Notes: a model not told the origin generated them from the letters alone. DNA of 64,000 bases from Sycobia sp. Sy_11 (GCA_018907035.1 JACCIC010000003.1:4662001-4726000), one strand, 5' to 3'. Shown: positions 1-12,271, counted from the first letter of the stretch. Numbers and translations are program-made.

Positions 1-268
1 AACCAGACGCGCCCGAGTGCCATGATAGGCAAATCTATTCACACCGCACTTACCAAAACAACGCACACGGAACCGAACCCATCCCAGCGTTAGCTGTTCT
101 ATATATATGTATATATAGTTTTCGGGCTCCAGTTGACGGCCCTATCGCTGTAGCCGACGCCCGAGCCACGCGGTGTCGGGCTTCGCACTATACATATACG
201 CTTACGAGCCCCAAATCAAAGCCCTACCACGCGCGTCCTCGCGCGCGGTGCGACATTATGTGTACATA

Positions 269-271
<3 letters not shown>

Positions 272-324
<53 letters not shown>
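272..324. repeat. (AT)26 microsatellite
   Basis: Pure alternating AT of 53 bp with no interruption, directly followed by GC-rich sequence. It generates spurious Tyr-Ile frames. Confidence 0.98.
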
Positions 325-326
<2 letters not shown>

Positions 327-658
327 AGACGCGGGACGGGCGGTCACCTCCGCGGCAAAGAGGGGGGAGATGGTGAGATGTTGCGAGCGGTTACGGGCTC
401 GCGCGCGCGTGATCGAACCGCGCGTCGTGTATGTGCGGGGTAGAGGGCGCTGTACAAAAGCGGGCGGCAGAGGGGGCGGGCAGGCGCCGAGTCCCGCATA
501 CGGGACAATCTCGCGCCTGTGTACGACAGGGTCGCCGTTCGCCGATAGTATACCCCGGTGAGAATTTGCAAGGCGGCGCGCCTGGGTCGGCCCGTGTACG
601 TCTGTTTGAAGGACAATCGGTGCGTCCGCAATTGGTTCGGTTAATTATCGGCGAAACT

Positions 659-679
659 ATGTATATATATGTGTATGTG

Positions 680-727
<48 letters not shown>
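659..727. repeat. (AT)n microsatellite with GT interruptions at the 5' end
   Basis: The first 30 bp are mixed TATG and TGTG units and the remainder is pure AT, about 40 bp. It marks the 3' edge of the first GC-rich block. Confidence 0.97.
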
Positions 728-728
<1 letters not shown>

Positions 729-760
729 GAGGTGTGTGAAACAACCCCTCCCACATTCCG

Positions 761-1060
761 TCCTGTGTCTAATTAACCACAGGATATTTCTTTCTCCATT
801 ATTATGCCAACATGTTTTCTCACTCCGACATAAATTGTATGCTAGAGATAATTGATTTATACAAAATTATTGAACCAAAGAGCGAATCTTAATATGACAA
901 TATCAAAAATATGTTACACATTGCCATATTATGCAAATTTTAAAGAGTTTGAATTTGCAATCAAATCATATTCCGTATCTATTAAACGATAGTCTCGATA
1001 AAAAACGCTCATAAAATTCAATGTTATTTAACACATGCATAATTAGAAAAAATATCGAAT

Positions 1061-1112
<52 letters not shown>

Positions 1113-2250
1113 TCTCTCTATGCTCAAACGCACGTACCAATAGTCGAAAAATTCCTGTCCGAGTACATTGCTAAAGCCTAATTTTTAAGAAAGTAAACGA
1201 ATTCAATAAATACAACACATTATTTGAGATTCATCCATTTAATCCATACCCGTATACAATGACTCAAAATATATCTTCTTTTTATTATTGTTTTGGACAT
1301 AATTGTGAAAAGAGTTTAAATAAAAATATATCATAAATGCTAGCGAAAAAATAAAGTTTTATGAAAATTACCAATTCAATTGAATTTGTAAATTATTTGA
1401 ACGAAGATATTTAAGTTAACCTAGTTCTATTCGTTTGATTTTGTAAGAAATTTGGTGCTCGAAAAGACAAATTTTTAGTAACATCTTGGATTACTCTAAG
1501 ATTTTAAAATGGATCATGTAGCAATCCCCTTCATGATTAAGAACAGACGAATATTTTAAGTTTATTGGTGTTGATGTAAAATTAATTGTATGTGTTTCCT
1601 TACCAACAAATATAATTTCTATTAGTAAGCAAAAAAGGTAAAATTTTCGAAGCTTACAAGTACGAAGTGAAATGCTTTCAGACCTGCTTATTTTTTTTTT
1701 CTTTTCAACTTCAATATATGATAAAAATAGATTATGTGATCGATTATCATACACTGGTGTTATATAGCTCATTGGTGAATTTACGTGAAGCATGGCCAAT
1801 TACCATGAACCTATAATACGTAATAATAAACGACATTATTCATTGAATGTTACTGTATTTTTATATAAAAATTAGTATATATTCACCAAGTATGAATCAT
1901 ACCCCTACTCACGTCTTATATACTTAACGCACATGTTTAGGTAGATGCAATGTAAAATCTATGCGCCGCCTTCTGTTATCAGTTCAGCTCAATTCCGACA
2001 ACCCGACACTATACGTGATCCGCCAGTCGATCACTCAACTAGAATCTTCGATATCACTGTGCGCTATAAACAATGCAAAGTCTAGGCAATTAATTTTTTT
2101 TCTTCATAATTTATCACCTATTGCCCTACATGACTCTCTATCTTATTTTAGATTGCCTATTCAACATTTCCTTTCATTATTATATAATAGTACAGCAATA
2201 AAATAAAATACTAATATCTAATAATAATACGTAAAAGCCGAGATAAGCGA
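761..2250. other. AT-rich unique non-coding DNA
   Basis: Apart from one AT array, this is AT-rich unique sequence with stops in every frame. A 102-codon minus-strand frame at 1491-1799 is rich in Lys, Ser and Ile, has no domain I recognise and no splice-site context, and is best treated as chance. Confidence 0.6.
1063..1107. repeat. (AT)n microsatellite
   Basis: A pure AT run of about 45 bp inside AT-rich unique sequence. Confidence 0.97.
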
Positions 2251-2780
2251 CTCTACTTGTCACCGTCACTTAACCCACACCTTTACAACTCCCTGCACAA
2301 TTTCCGTCCACTGCCGCCACCGCCCCTCCCCCCGTCGTGCTACTCGGCCAAGCGCTCCCATCTCCATCTCGTCATCACGGCGGGCAGCCCGGACAAGAAG
2401 TCCCAACGCGCGCTCGGGGAACATCTGCATAAAAATTTGCGCCGAGCAAGCCCGCCTTCCCCCCCCCCTGGCGACGGACGAGGGTAGGGGGGAGGCGAAA
2501 GGACGAAGCTGGCACGAGCGGCGGGCTCTGAATTTTATCTGTCGCCAACTCCGCGCCAAGTTTTCCCACCTTTGGCTAAGTGGGCTATTATGCACGTTTT
2601 TTTTCTTCTACTTTTTTTTTTTATAAGAATTTACATTCCGGCAAAGCCTCCGACGACGAGATTCTTTGGGGCCGGGAGGAGGGGAAGAGGAAGGAGTCGA
2701 TATATATCTATGTAACCGCGGCGATCGCTTAGTCGTCGTAAATTGCCCTCGCAAATGCGTTTTTTAGCTTTTCCGATTAT
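2251..2780. other. GC-rich block with C-runs
   Basis: Short GC-rich block containing pyrimidine and C-runs (2310-2340 and 2455-2470) and G-runs (2485-2500, 2665-2690). The overlapping frames on both strands are Pro/Arg-rich and have no recognisable domain. Nothing further is supported. Confidence 0.55.
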
Positions 2781-5478
2781 GGTCATCGGCAGTGCGGAAT
2801 TATTACTTCATGGTAAAGAGAGACTGCGACGTTAACGCCAGGATTTAAATTTCCATTGCACGTTGGATAAAATAATGAGATTTGCAGCTAGATGAACATT
2901 AAATCGAGTCAACTAAATAGGGATCAAAATACAATATTATTTTACAATAGTTTTCAATTTTCTAACGACATTGGCGTACATACTTAATAATCATTTAAGA
3001 TAGTAGTTAATTTAAAACGTAATATTTTATTTCAACTACTTAAATTTTATTCTTCCACTTGCCGATAGACTACAAAATCGTCAATACCATAGTATCGAGC
3101 AATGTTTCAATAATAACTCAGCTTTTAAATGCTTCAAAAACATTAAATCTCGAAATTTTCATAAAATTTTCAAAACCAATATGGATTATGTTTTCGTAAA
3201 CTTTTAATTTAACGTAGAGGTATTGAAAATTTTCTGCTGAATCTGAAAATTAAATTTAAAAAGAAAAAATTACTGTATATATATATTATTTAATTTGTAT
3301 TGTAGTCTTTCTTATACTTTCATTATCTTCTCCGAGTGAAACAACTAAATGTGATTTTTTTATTATGTATGTCAATGAAATCTTCTTTTTTAAATATTGT
3401 TCATTAATACTTAAAAAGGTATGATTCTATGCGCTATCGGTTTATATTTGGCATGCCAAAACATTTCGATTGATTCAAGTATCGATTTATGCTTTAATGA
3501 GACAAATTGCAATAAGCTCCGTAATAAGCAATAATTATAACTGAAGTTATTATAGGTTTTAGCCACTGCAATGGAAGCCAAAATGAATAATACAAAAATT
3601 ATTTAAAATTAAAATATTTAAATTAATATCAACTAGTTTAGGGAGTATTTTAATCATTTAAATTGCATGAAGACGCTAAACAATGTATTACTTATAGTGT
3701 TGTTTAACACGTGTAAATTAACTAAGTTATTTAAAATTATAAATAATTCATTTTTAAATAAACTTAAAATTTTTATGATATGATAATAAAAAAGGGAAAT
3801 GTATTAAAAAAGGGAAATTTGAAAGAAATATAATTTTTCATTATGATGAATTTCTCAATGGAAATCTCGCAATAAAATGCATACTAATAATAACTATGCA
3901 GTCAGAATAGAATAGAAATATTGAAATTGATTTATTGCGGAAATGGATTCTAGAGCATATAATAATGGTAAGCCTATATCGATATCATACGATCCATACC
4001 GTGAATTATATTACATAATTACAGACGAACGCTTTCAATCTCACATATTTTTATATATCTCGAAAAGCCATTAGGTCGAATACAAGCCAAGACACTATTT
4101 CCTACGATTTCAAAATCAGTCAAACAAACGCCAAGAGAAAAACATAGAGACAATCTACTGTAGCTGCTCATTACGATAACCATAACGTCTTACATTTCTA
4201 TTTCCACCTCACCCTCGTATTATCTCGTTCAATTATTTCCTACTACGAGGTCACCTCGATTTCTCCGAGCTGATAAATTTCAAATAAAGGATTCCAATTC
4301 CCTGACTTGGTTCAAAACAGGCTGATGAGCGAAATGTTCGATCGGCCTTCGAAATGCGTTTTTTTTCTTTGTAGGAAGAAAAAATAATATCGAAAAACGA
4401 CGACCTACCTATCCGAGCTCGGTCGAAAATATATTTTAGCGGTTTATTATAAAAAATCTGTAAGCCACTCTCATTTTCAAAGACTCTATTGTTTGGCTCA
4501 TCTGCTAAGTCCGTTGTACTATTCAGTTATGACTATTTTGATTCTCTTTCTCTCTAATCTCACGACTCTCGATAGGCATAGACATCTCAATAAATTCACG
4601 CCAACATAAGGAGCTCCGGCCTAATTGATGAAACCAAGAATTCCACGATGCACTGCGCCAGACTCAAAGAAATTTCAATGAAAGAATCTCGATCGCCGTT
4701 GTAAAAGTCCAAGTTATCGCATTATCGACAACATCCTGTCGGGGAGGTGAGGGGGGTGGAGGAGGTGACGGCATCCCTTGTGTCGCGCTGGAACGGAGTC
4801 ACGGGTTATTAAGGACTCGTCAGGCGGGCTCCCTGAATTTAGTTCCGCGCCTCGCTATTACGAAAGTCGATTAACAATGCCTACGGAAAGTTCGATTAAA
4901 ACTCTTAAACTGTCTCGAAGAGATTTTCCTGATAGTGCAGTACAACTTCGCAATTACGAGTTCCCGTAGATCGGGGGCTGGGAGAACTTCTAAAAGAGCC
5001 CGGCCGCCTTTGATTACTGATAAATTAATTTTGTAAAAGCACGGAATTGACGTCGAGGGAAGGAAAGAAAAATGCTCGAGTTACAAGAAATAACATGGAG
5101 TATTTAGGAAAGAATTAATTCATTATCGTCGATTTCTTTCTTAGCTGCCACTGACGGGTACATCGTGAATGGAAATCGTACGGAACCAATGCACAACAAT
5201 TCAATTTTTTAATTTTTTTAGAGTCGATAATTTATACATCAACAAGTTACAAATCGGTTGAGCTAAAAGCTTTCGAAAAGAATCATATATTCGGCCGATT
5301 CAATTTGTCTCTGACCTTGTCTTGAAAGGCAGCGACTATCTATTTATCAAAATTGTCGTCCGGATAAATGATTGCACGTCAGCCGGGCGTCCGTTGCATT
5401 CCCGATGACAGGGTGGAAATTTTTTGGCCTTGTCACTGTATCCAATTGATCGTTTCATTCTGGCTTTTCAGCCTCATC

Positions 5479-5480
<2 letters not shown>
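2781..5480. other. AT-rich unique non-coding DNA
   Basis: Unique sequence, strongly AT-rich from 2,850 to 4,200 and more mixed after that. Open frames are under 65 codons. The 63-codon frame at 4778-4969 does not begin with a supported start and has no flanking splice signals. One notable site, the inverted AGGTCA overlap at 4,246, is listed separately. Confidence 0.6.
4246..4258. promoter_or_regulatory. CGAGGTCACCTCG inverted repeat with overlapping AGGTCA half-sites
   Basis: A perfect inverted repeat about one central base. Each strand reads AGGTCA or AGGTGA, the nuclear-receptor half-site core. With no spacer between halves it does not match the usual insect EcRE (IR-1 of AGGTCA-like halves), so binding is only a possibility. 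It lies in unique, otherwise AT-rich DNA. Confidence 0.25.

Positions 5481-5484
<4 letters not shown>

Positions 5485-5544
<60 letters not shown>
5485..5544. repeat. (CT)30 microsatellite
   Basis: 60 bp of pure CT with homopurine on the minus strand. Such tracts are GAGA-factor sites in insects and can form triplex DNA. Here it is simply a repeat array producing Ser-Leu frames. Confidence 0.98.
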
Positions 5545-5547
<3 letters not shown>

Positions 5548-6370
5548 TTGCATTATTTCCAAACACATTTTACATCAAGAGGGGAGAAAAGTTTTGTGAT
5601 AACGAACAATTGCTGAAAATCGAAACACGACGCACTTCCCTATGAAGAATTATTATTAATCATCGTTTAATTCGATATTGATAAGCGATATTTTTCTTCT
5701 TTACGAGCTGTTGCGCCAGTTTGATTTATGTCAGAAATTTCGCAAATGTCACAAATTAATTTACGAATACTGATCGTGAAAATGAAGTTGTATATAATAA
5801 CGTTTCAAGCTTATATCGATCGCCTGAAAAAAGACTAGCGCCTATCGTTTCGCGACAGTGGTTCATGTCGAGTACCTTTGTGGAAAACTAATATCTATTC
5901 ATTGATCTAAATAAGAATCCTTTGCGTACTATCAACCGTATACACCTGATTTTTTTACTGCTTTGAGAAACATCGTTACTTTTTTTTTATTTTAATTAAT
6001 TTTTAGAGCTTTATATGTACAGAAATACGTATCTGAGACAAAATTATGAATTTTCCTAGTCTTCTAGATGTACAAATGTTATTTTTATTGCCAAATGTGT
6101 TGTTATTCCATGCCAAATTTGGTATATACTAGTTTTGTTGGATGCTTCGACATAGGATCTGTACGTGTGTCTCCAGATAATATGAGATTCAAGGGTAAGG
6201 CGACGTTGACTTAAAAATATAAAAGCAATCATTCGCTCAATGATATTCGCTTCTGATGATAATCATTAACGTATTAGCACTGACTACCGTCTACAAGTAA
6301 AGTTCCACAGACAACGGTATTTTAGCTGGAGAGCAACGCTCAATTTATTCGATCAGACGATTTCCAATTT
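5545..6370. other. AT-rich unique non-coding DNA
   Basis: No frame, repeat or motif of note beyond homopolymer T runs near 5,950-6,000. Confidence 0.6.
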
Positions 6371-6373
6371 TCT

Positions 6374-6410
<37 letters not shown>
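6371..6410. repeat. (CT)n microsatellite
   Basis: CT array of about 38 bp with two CG-containing interruptions at its 5' end (CTCGCTCGCT). Confidence 0.97.
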
Positions 6411-6412
<2 letters not shown>

Positions 6413-6475
6413 CATCGTTGATCGTGCGTCGGAGCGCGCGCGAATACTTCTTTACATGTGTGTATATGCACATAC

Positions 6476-6501
6476 TATAGATACACCTAGGTGTATCTAT
6501 A
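6476..6501. repeat. Perfect 26-bp palindrome
   Basis: The half-site TATAGATACACCT (6476-6488) is followed immediately by its exact reverse complement (6489-6501), with an avrII-type CCTAGG centre. Symmetry ends at 6475/6502. The adjoining 6458-6474 segment (TGTGTATATGCACA) is itself partly self-complementary, so the region could extrude a cruciform or, as RNA, form a loop-less hairpin. No gene or transposon end is visible around it. Confidence 0.9.
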
Positions 6502-6748
6502 TACATCTTCTATACCTATGGTCCGGGAGCAACAGGTGGCGGCCGGCACGATGATTTATATATTTAATGCGGGTCGAGCGAGATTATATGCAGCAACGAT
6601 TGTGTCTGTATACCATCGTGCCGGTCGCATTATATATATACAACATACACACCTGAGCGGGCGGCGCAGTCGAAGCGCCGATGATAAATATCGAGGGCTT
6701 TGTTGCGAGGGCGCGAAACTGGTCGACGTGTAATTGCGAACTTCGACC

Positions 6749-6750
<2 letters not shown>

Positions 6751-6794
<44 letters not shown>
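6751..6794. repeat. (AT)22 microsatellite
   Basis: Pure AT array, 44 bp, continuing into a degenerate TATATGTGTATATAG tail. Confidence 0.98.
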
Positions 6795-6798
<4 letters not shown>

Positions 6799-8127
6799 AT
6801 ATGTGTATATAGATACACACAATGCAGCTGGCGGAATAGCACGCTCGAATAAACGAGGAATATCGGGAGAGGGGATGGTGTATGTGCGAAAAAGTGGCGG
6901 TAAAAACGGAAGGGATGCTACGGAACAGCGGGATATGCATGCGGCTGTGTTATGAGTGCGTTTGAAAAAAGGCTAATGGAGCTATAAAATTAATAGATGG
7001 TGATTGCGCAGAAGGGTTTCTATCAGTTGGTCTTCGGTTAGTCCGACGCAAACGAAGATCTCATCTCTCTTTCATAGAAATAGCTAAATTATCTTTAACC
7101 AGTAAGAGTATTTATAGATGTAACTTTGTCATTTATTTAAATCTTCGTAAAAAGACCGGAAGGTAAAAACAGTCATTCATTTCGTCAATTTATAAGAAAA
7201 TCTAATTTGCTCATTCTGAAAGTTATAGTTATCAAATTCGCAAAAAAATTCTACACCTCCACACTTCCAACTATTCAAGTATCTTAGCCCAATTTCGCGA
7301 ATTTTTGCCGCGTCTTGAATTATTCCGCAGTATCGTGAAGTTCTCATCATCAAGATTCCGCAGATTCCACGACTAATGCCAAGACAAATTTTTCGGTGAA
7401 TAACTTTGCTTCCGCGACGCGTCTGTTAAGCGTGTTTTAAGCCATCGAAATACTATTGTCTCAATATACTTACAGCATTAAAAAAAGAAAATTTAGCTCG
7501 TCAAACGTATTTTGAATTTACATATCTTTATGTTTTAAATTTATGTATTTCCAGTCGCACTCCCCGATCTGCACATTAGCAGCAGTATATATCACGATTT
7601 ATATTATTGCACACATAAGTTTCAACACATTAGTTATTTTTCATTTAATGAGAATTTCAATTCGATATTGCCAACGTATAATACCAGTCGGTATACAATT
7701 ATCATATGGGATTTCATAGTTTTTAAGTTACATCCCCTGAGATCTTTTGCTTCCTTCGATATTCATCTCGTTTTCGGCACAGATTATTCAATAACAAATA
7801 CTTACAAATACCTGAAAATGTTCACAATAATTCTGCGATCTCTTGCTATTAAATATTGATGCGCTCAAATTGCCTGTCCAATTCTAAGTCTTGTTATCGG
7901 ACCTTGAGGTGTTCTGCTTCAGTTGCTTGTCGAGTTCGCAAAAAGGACAATGTATTTTTTAACTATCCGAGATGAGTTTTCTCCGAATTATTTGTCCATA
8001 TTTTGCTCCACTTCCTTCTAACTTCGATGACGGTTATGCGCTATTTTTTGGAAAGTCTTCCTTATGATATTTTACTCTAGAATTAAGGAATCTGAGAGTT
8101 TTATCATTAAGGGTGGCTTCATTTATT

Positions 8128-8150
8128 TTTGTACAAATATTTTGTACAAA
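8128..8150. repeat. Twin TTTGTACAAA palindromes
   Basis: The 10-bp palindrome TTTGTACAAA occurs at 8128-8137 and again at 8141-8150, separated by three bases. Two identical palindromes within 23 bp would suit a dimeric or tetrameric DNA-binding protein, but no factor is assigned. Confidence 0.6.
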
Positions 8151-8458
8151 ATTCGTATACCTGATTGTGATTTTTTCTTTATTATCTAACACTTCTTTGG
8201 TCTTAATATTTGTATAGATCTTAGTCTTCTTACTTGCGTATTAAACGGGTGTTTTTTCTTTCCATTCTAAATGTTGTACGATTAGCAATTGACGTAAACT
8301 CATTCATGCTGATAAATTTAGAAAAAATTGCCTTTTTTTAAATCTATCAGTGATAATACATAGGCAATTAAGTATTTGTACCTAACTATAACAATATGAG
8401 TTATTTTGTTTCTTTCAATTTAGCGTTTTTTCATGCTCTCTATATTTATTAAGGAACT

Positions 8459-8497
8459 TTTAGTGAATCAATTATTATGTTTAGTGAATCAATTATG
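8459..8497. repeat. Short tandem duplication
   Basis: TTTAGTGAATCAATTA at 8459-8474 recurs at 8480-8495. The copies are 21 and 18 bp and differ by one ATT trinucleotide. It looks like a replication-slippage duplication. Confidence 0.85.
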
Positions 8498-8940
8498 TCG
8501 AAAATAATTAATTTATGCTATTCGACTACATTGATGCAATCGTTCGCTCTAGTCTAAAAATACTTTTGTTCATGAATATTGGAATTAAATTTCTATTAGA
8601 AATAAAAAGTGGTCTATTGTATATTTGATTTCTCTTAATTAATAACTTATACATTAAATTTAATGTTATATTTTTTATTACATTCGTATATTAATCTCGG
8701 TTTCATGTCGTTCACTCGACAAACTTTAATGTCCGAATAGTTCTATGTGCACCTTTCAGTAAAAAAAAGTAATATAAATTTGTTTAGATAATAATGTTTT
8801 ATAATAGATTATTAGAAATTCTTGCGTATTTATCTTTAAGTATTTAAACTTTAGTTTTTACAACGAATATACATATTTTTTCTTTAATTTAAAAAGCTCT
8901 CCACTCATGATGGTACCTATCGCGTCTCTTTCCATTGTCA

Positions 8941-9760
8941 CCGCAACTTTTTCTTTAATTCAATCTAAAATAACTTTTCCGCGAACATAAGTGAAAACTT
9001 TGCAAAGCTCTTTGCTGCTTTCTAGGGGCACATTTTGAGAGAAAAAAAGTCCCCTCGATCGTAAGTTTTCAAGACAAAAAAAAAAAAGAAGAACGGGAGC
9101 ACGACGAACCAAAAGGGCACCGGAGAACAAAAAACTGTAGTTGCATAAAATACCGTAAGGGTTGCGAATCCTGGCCAAAGTCACGAAATCCCCCCCCCCC
9201 CATCACCCGGTTTTTAGCCAAGAAAAGCTAAAAGGGCAAAATCCTACGCTCTGCAAATACGGAAAACTATTCTCGGTGCGATTTCAAAATCGACGAACCA
9301 CCATCGGCGTTGGCAATACTACACTACCATTAGCAGGACCTGTACTTCGAAACCGAGAAACGAGCGCCAAAATTCTCGCGCCTCGCTGGTCGTCCGAGAG
9401 GGGGGATTGGAGAGGGTGGAATTTAAAGTTTCGAGGCCCCCCAAAACTCTCCGACATTCACCCAATCCCACCCCTTTCTAAAACTTTGGAATGCTTTACA
9501 TTCGTCCGTTGAAATAAGTAACTAGCTTAGACTTTCCGTCTCTTTTGCATTGCTCTGCGTGGGTCCTCTCTGTCTCTCTCTCTCTCCCTTTCTTTCTCCG
9601 CCCCTCCTTCCCTATCTTTATCTCCGAGAGGCCTTCATCAAAAACTTTCTTGTATACACGACTGTGCCCCGCAACCCCACTTTTCACCACCACGCTCTAA
9701 GGATGGAGAGAAACGTGCTGGAGTATTTTCTTTGAGCTTGTTTGCTTGTTTTACCTCATT
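8941..9760. other. Mixed-composition block with C-run and CT-rich tract
   Basis: Moderately GC-rich. It contains a homopolymer A tract (9076-9089), a C12 run (9190-9201) and a CT-rich stretch (9565-9640). A 116-codon + frame at 9162-9512 runs through the C-run, and its translation shows no domain I recognise. I see no splice signals that would make it an exon. Confidence 0.5.
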
Positions 9761-10740
9761 ACACGTTCGCCTTTATGCGTATGCATTCCCCTTAAAAATT
9801 ATGGTACAAACGCGCGAGAGCTCGCCACATTGATTGCGGATTATTTGGAACGTCGAGAGCTCGAACACTTTCTATATCCATGGTTTATTCGACCATAATT
9901 GCTTGGCATCCGTTCGAAATCTCGTCGGGCCATTCGAACGGCGAAAGTTTATCTTTATAATTTATGTCATTCCATTAAAAAAGTTTTAAGTATATATCCG
10001 TGGTAATTGGGTAAGTAAAAAAGTATATATATATATATTTAAGTACAAACCCATTTAAATGGCGAAAAAATACAATTTGAGTCAAGTACTATCTAAACGG
10101 TAATTAGAAATTGTTTGAAACTAGCTTTGGAATATTTACATTCCGAAATCACGAAATGCTTCGTAGTTCATTAGGAACTTTTCTTTCATTAATGCAAGTT
10201 AAGTTTGCCAGAAAATTTACACGGAGATTTGGTTTATTGTCTCCGATGAACTTTTAACTTTTAAATTGCGTTAGAAAGCAAATAAGAATCCGTTGCCGGT
10301 TTTTTTCTCTCCAAATTTTTATATACCGATCGGAGAAAATGTACGAGAAATATAAGTTCTTGGGAAAAAAAATTTGCTTATATAATTTAAAATATAATAT
10401 TCATAACAGGTTTAATTTTTCAAACGCGTTTTATCCTCCTGTTGATTCCTTTACTCGCACAGAATATATGTGTGTGTGTGTGTGTGTATGCGTGTGCTAA
10501 TGGGGTTAGAGATGAGACTTTAAATACTATACAAAATAAAAGAACATAAAGTGGAACAAATATAATTGTGTTTTGCTTTGAACAATATAAACAGGCTTAA
10601 ATTATAAGTAAATAAAGTCAAAGGTAACTGTCCGAAAAGAAAGATTAATTCTCCTTAACGAAATCATTCTTTCACTGGGAAACTAATTATTTCACTCTTT
10701 TTCGAATTATCGATCCACCGTCCTATAGATACTCTATCCT
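9761..10740. other. AT-rich unique non-coding DNA
   Basis: No frame of note. It includes a short (GT)10 array at 10469-10488. Confidence 0.6.
10469..10488. repeat. (GT)10 microsatellite
   Basis: Short, pure GT array of 20 bp, preceded by ATAT. Confidence 0.95.
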
Positions 10741-11220
10741 ATACTTTTATTTTCACATCCGTGCCTCTCTACCTGCCTCTCCCCTTTCCTCCTCCCGCCC
10801 CGTCCCCTTATTTATTTGCAAATCTGCATAAACAAATGATCCTCCCGGCCCGGCCCCGCCTCGCAGGGCGCCGTAAAATAAATACCGAAATTCCTTGCGA
10901 GCGCATGCGGTAACAGAGCGGAAAGTAATCCCGGCGAACTCCTTCGTAAACAGTGATTCGCGAACGAAAAGAGGGTACGTATGCGGAGATGAGTCGTAGC
11001 CCCTCCCCCACGCCCACTATCTTCCGGTATCGCTCGCGGGAATCGCTATTGCTACATCAGCCGCCCAACGCTCCCTCCCCCCACTCCCACCGGCATTATA
11101 AACGTTGAGCTGTTCGGCGCTATACACCGGGGCGCATCCTTGCTTTTTTCGATTTTCCCTACCGGCTTATATATAGGCCACGGACCGGGCTTCGCGAGCA
11201 GAAACTATACGACCTCCACC
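10741..11220. other. GC-rich, CpG-containing block
   Basis: Pyrimidine- and CpG-rich block containing TATA-like words CATTATAAACG (about 11093-11103) and CTTATATATAGG (about 11166-11177) in CpG-rich flanks. This is the composition of a possible promoter, but no initiator is evident at the expected distance and no open frame follows. The block stops abruptly at an AT array. Confidence 0.4.

Positions 11221-11278
<58 letters not shown>
11221..11278. repeat. (AT)n microsatellite
   Basis: 58 bp of AT with one G near the 5' end. It forms a sharp boundary with the GC-rich block upstream. Confidence 0.98.
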
Positions 11279-11280
<2 letters not shown>

Positions 11281-11508
11281 AAGCTACCTGTGACTGCGAG
11301 TGGAAGAAGTACATAGTGCGAAATAGATAAGTAAATATAGTATAGAAATAAGAGGAATGGTGAATAGAACGACAGGCCGGGATTCACTCGACTATATGGT
11401 CTCGGTCTCGTCGCCGGGGCGCGATCGGGGCGTTTATTCCAATTATTGAAAACTCATCCTGTATGAGGATCTCTTTAATCCGTTGGTGGGCGACTGTGAC
11501 ACGATCTT

Positions 11509-11534
11509 ACACACACACACACACACACACACAC
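11509..11534. repeat. (CA)13 microsatellite
   Basis: 26 bp of pure CA, followed by a short CT-rich tail (11540-11560). Confidence 0.97.
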
Positions 11535-12193
11535 TCACGCCCTCTCTCGCTCTCTCTCCGTTCGAGGCTAATTCAAGCCGACATTATTTCGTTTCTCTCA
11601 ATATTTTTTGCCTTCCCATTTGGGCAATAAGGAAAATCGACCTTATTTTGATTTTATTGTTGACCATATGCTTGCTTGCCGCGTTGCGTTTCAATCGTAG
11701 CATAAGCTTATTGATCTTCCGATTGAGTAGAAAATCAAAAACGAATAAATTACGCCTACGTGCCAAAATTATTCAACAATTTGATTAATTCTACTTTTTA
11801 TTGACGACTGTTCAACATTTCATGATTCGAAAATGACCCATTTCGTGCCGCTGAAAAAATTAACTTGAAATTTTCCACGCAAAAGTGTCGTAAATGCAAA
11901 TAATGAAGAAGAAGCTTCAAGAATATTTATCTTTGCAAATAATATGTTTAAAACGGCATGTGTTACTTAATCGGCGAAAATTGACCGAAACAGTCTTTCG
12001 AGTTCAGAGCATTCGCATTTTTTCGAAATGAAATAAATTTGTTGAAAGCTGTTTATAAGACGAATTTTTTAAATGAAAAGTTATGTATGATTGTGCGAAC
12101 GAGTAAAACTTCAGAATCATAAATAGAAATGTACTTCAGATCTTAATTTTGACAGTTAGGCATTAAATATCTGTTTTACGAGAAATATTGATG

Positions 12194-12236
12194 CTTAATT
12201 AATTATTTTTCCTATTTTATTCTGTTTCAGGTACGT
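12194..12236 (+). other. Candidate recursive (ratchet) splice site
   Basis: A branch-point-like CTTAAT (12194-12199) is followed by a T/C-rich tract (12206-12228, broken by three As and one G) and CAG at 12228-12230. The next bases are GTACGT (12231-12236), a good 5' splice site. A 3' splice site fused to a 5' splice site with no exon between them is the known signature of recursive splicing in long insect introns. When an upstream exon joins at 12231, the junction regenerates a 5' splice site. This is the only place on either strand where I find a long pyrimidine tract, YAG and a near-consensus GTRNGT together. The alternative is a chance match in T-rich DNA. Confidence 0.5.
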
Positions 12237-12271
12237 ACCAACATTATTTAGAAACTGTGTCTGCAGCGTAC
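12231..12271 (+). other. Candidate 41-nt RS-exon / microexon
   Basis: The segment begins at the 3' splice site above and ends at TAC|GTAAGT (5' splice site 12272-12277; the last exon base C is off consensus, the intronic six are perfect). Its length is not a multiple of three. Read from its first base it hits TAG at 12249-12251. From the second base it reads YVPTLFRNCVCSV, and from the third TYQHYLETVSAAY, so two phases stay open. I do not recognise the peptide. In RS-exon models such a segment defines the recursive site and is normally skipped, while inclusion would shift or stop the frame. It could instead be a genuine microexon of the host gene. Confidence 0.3.

Larger units (their letters stand above)
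1..760. other. GC-rich, CpG-rich non-coding block with two AT arrays
   Basis: About 700 bases rich in CG dinucleotides (many CGCG and GCGC words at 235-250 and 400-600), interrupted by two AT arrays that are listed separately. The open frames on both strands either run through the arrays or are Arg/Pro/Gly-rich, and no start or splice context favours any of them. It could be an unmethylated CpG-rich regulatory block, but no core promoter motif stands out. Confidence 0.6.
6795..8940. other. AT-rich unique non-coding DNA
   Basis: A short purine-rich stretch (6,840-6,960) passes into AT-rich unique DNA with no credible open frame. Contents listed separately are the twin TTTGTACAAA motif at 8,128 and the tandem duplication at 8,459. 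Confidence 0.6.

Noticed and set aside
7805..7822. Minus-strand TTTTCAG|GTATTT, another possible recursive site
   Set aside because: Weak pyrimidine tract and a poor donor; it does not reach the standard of the site at 12,230.
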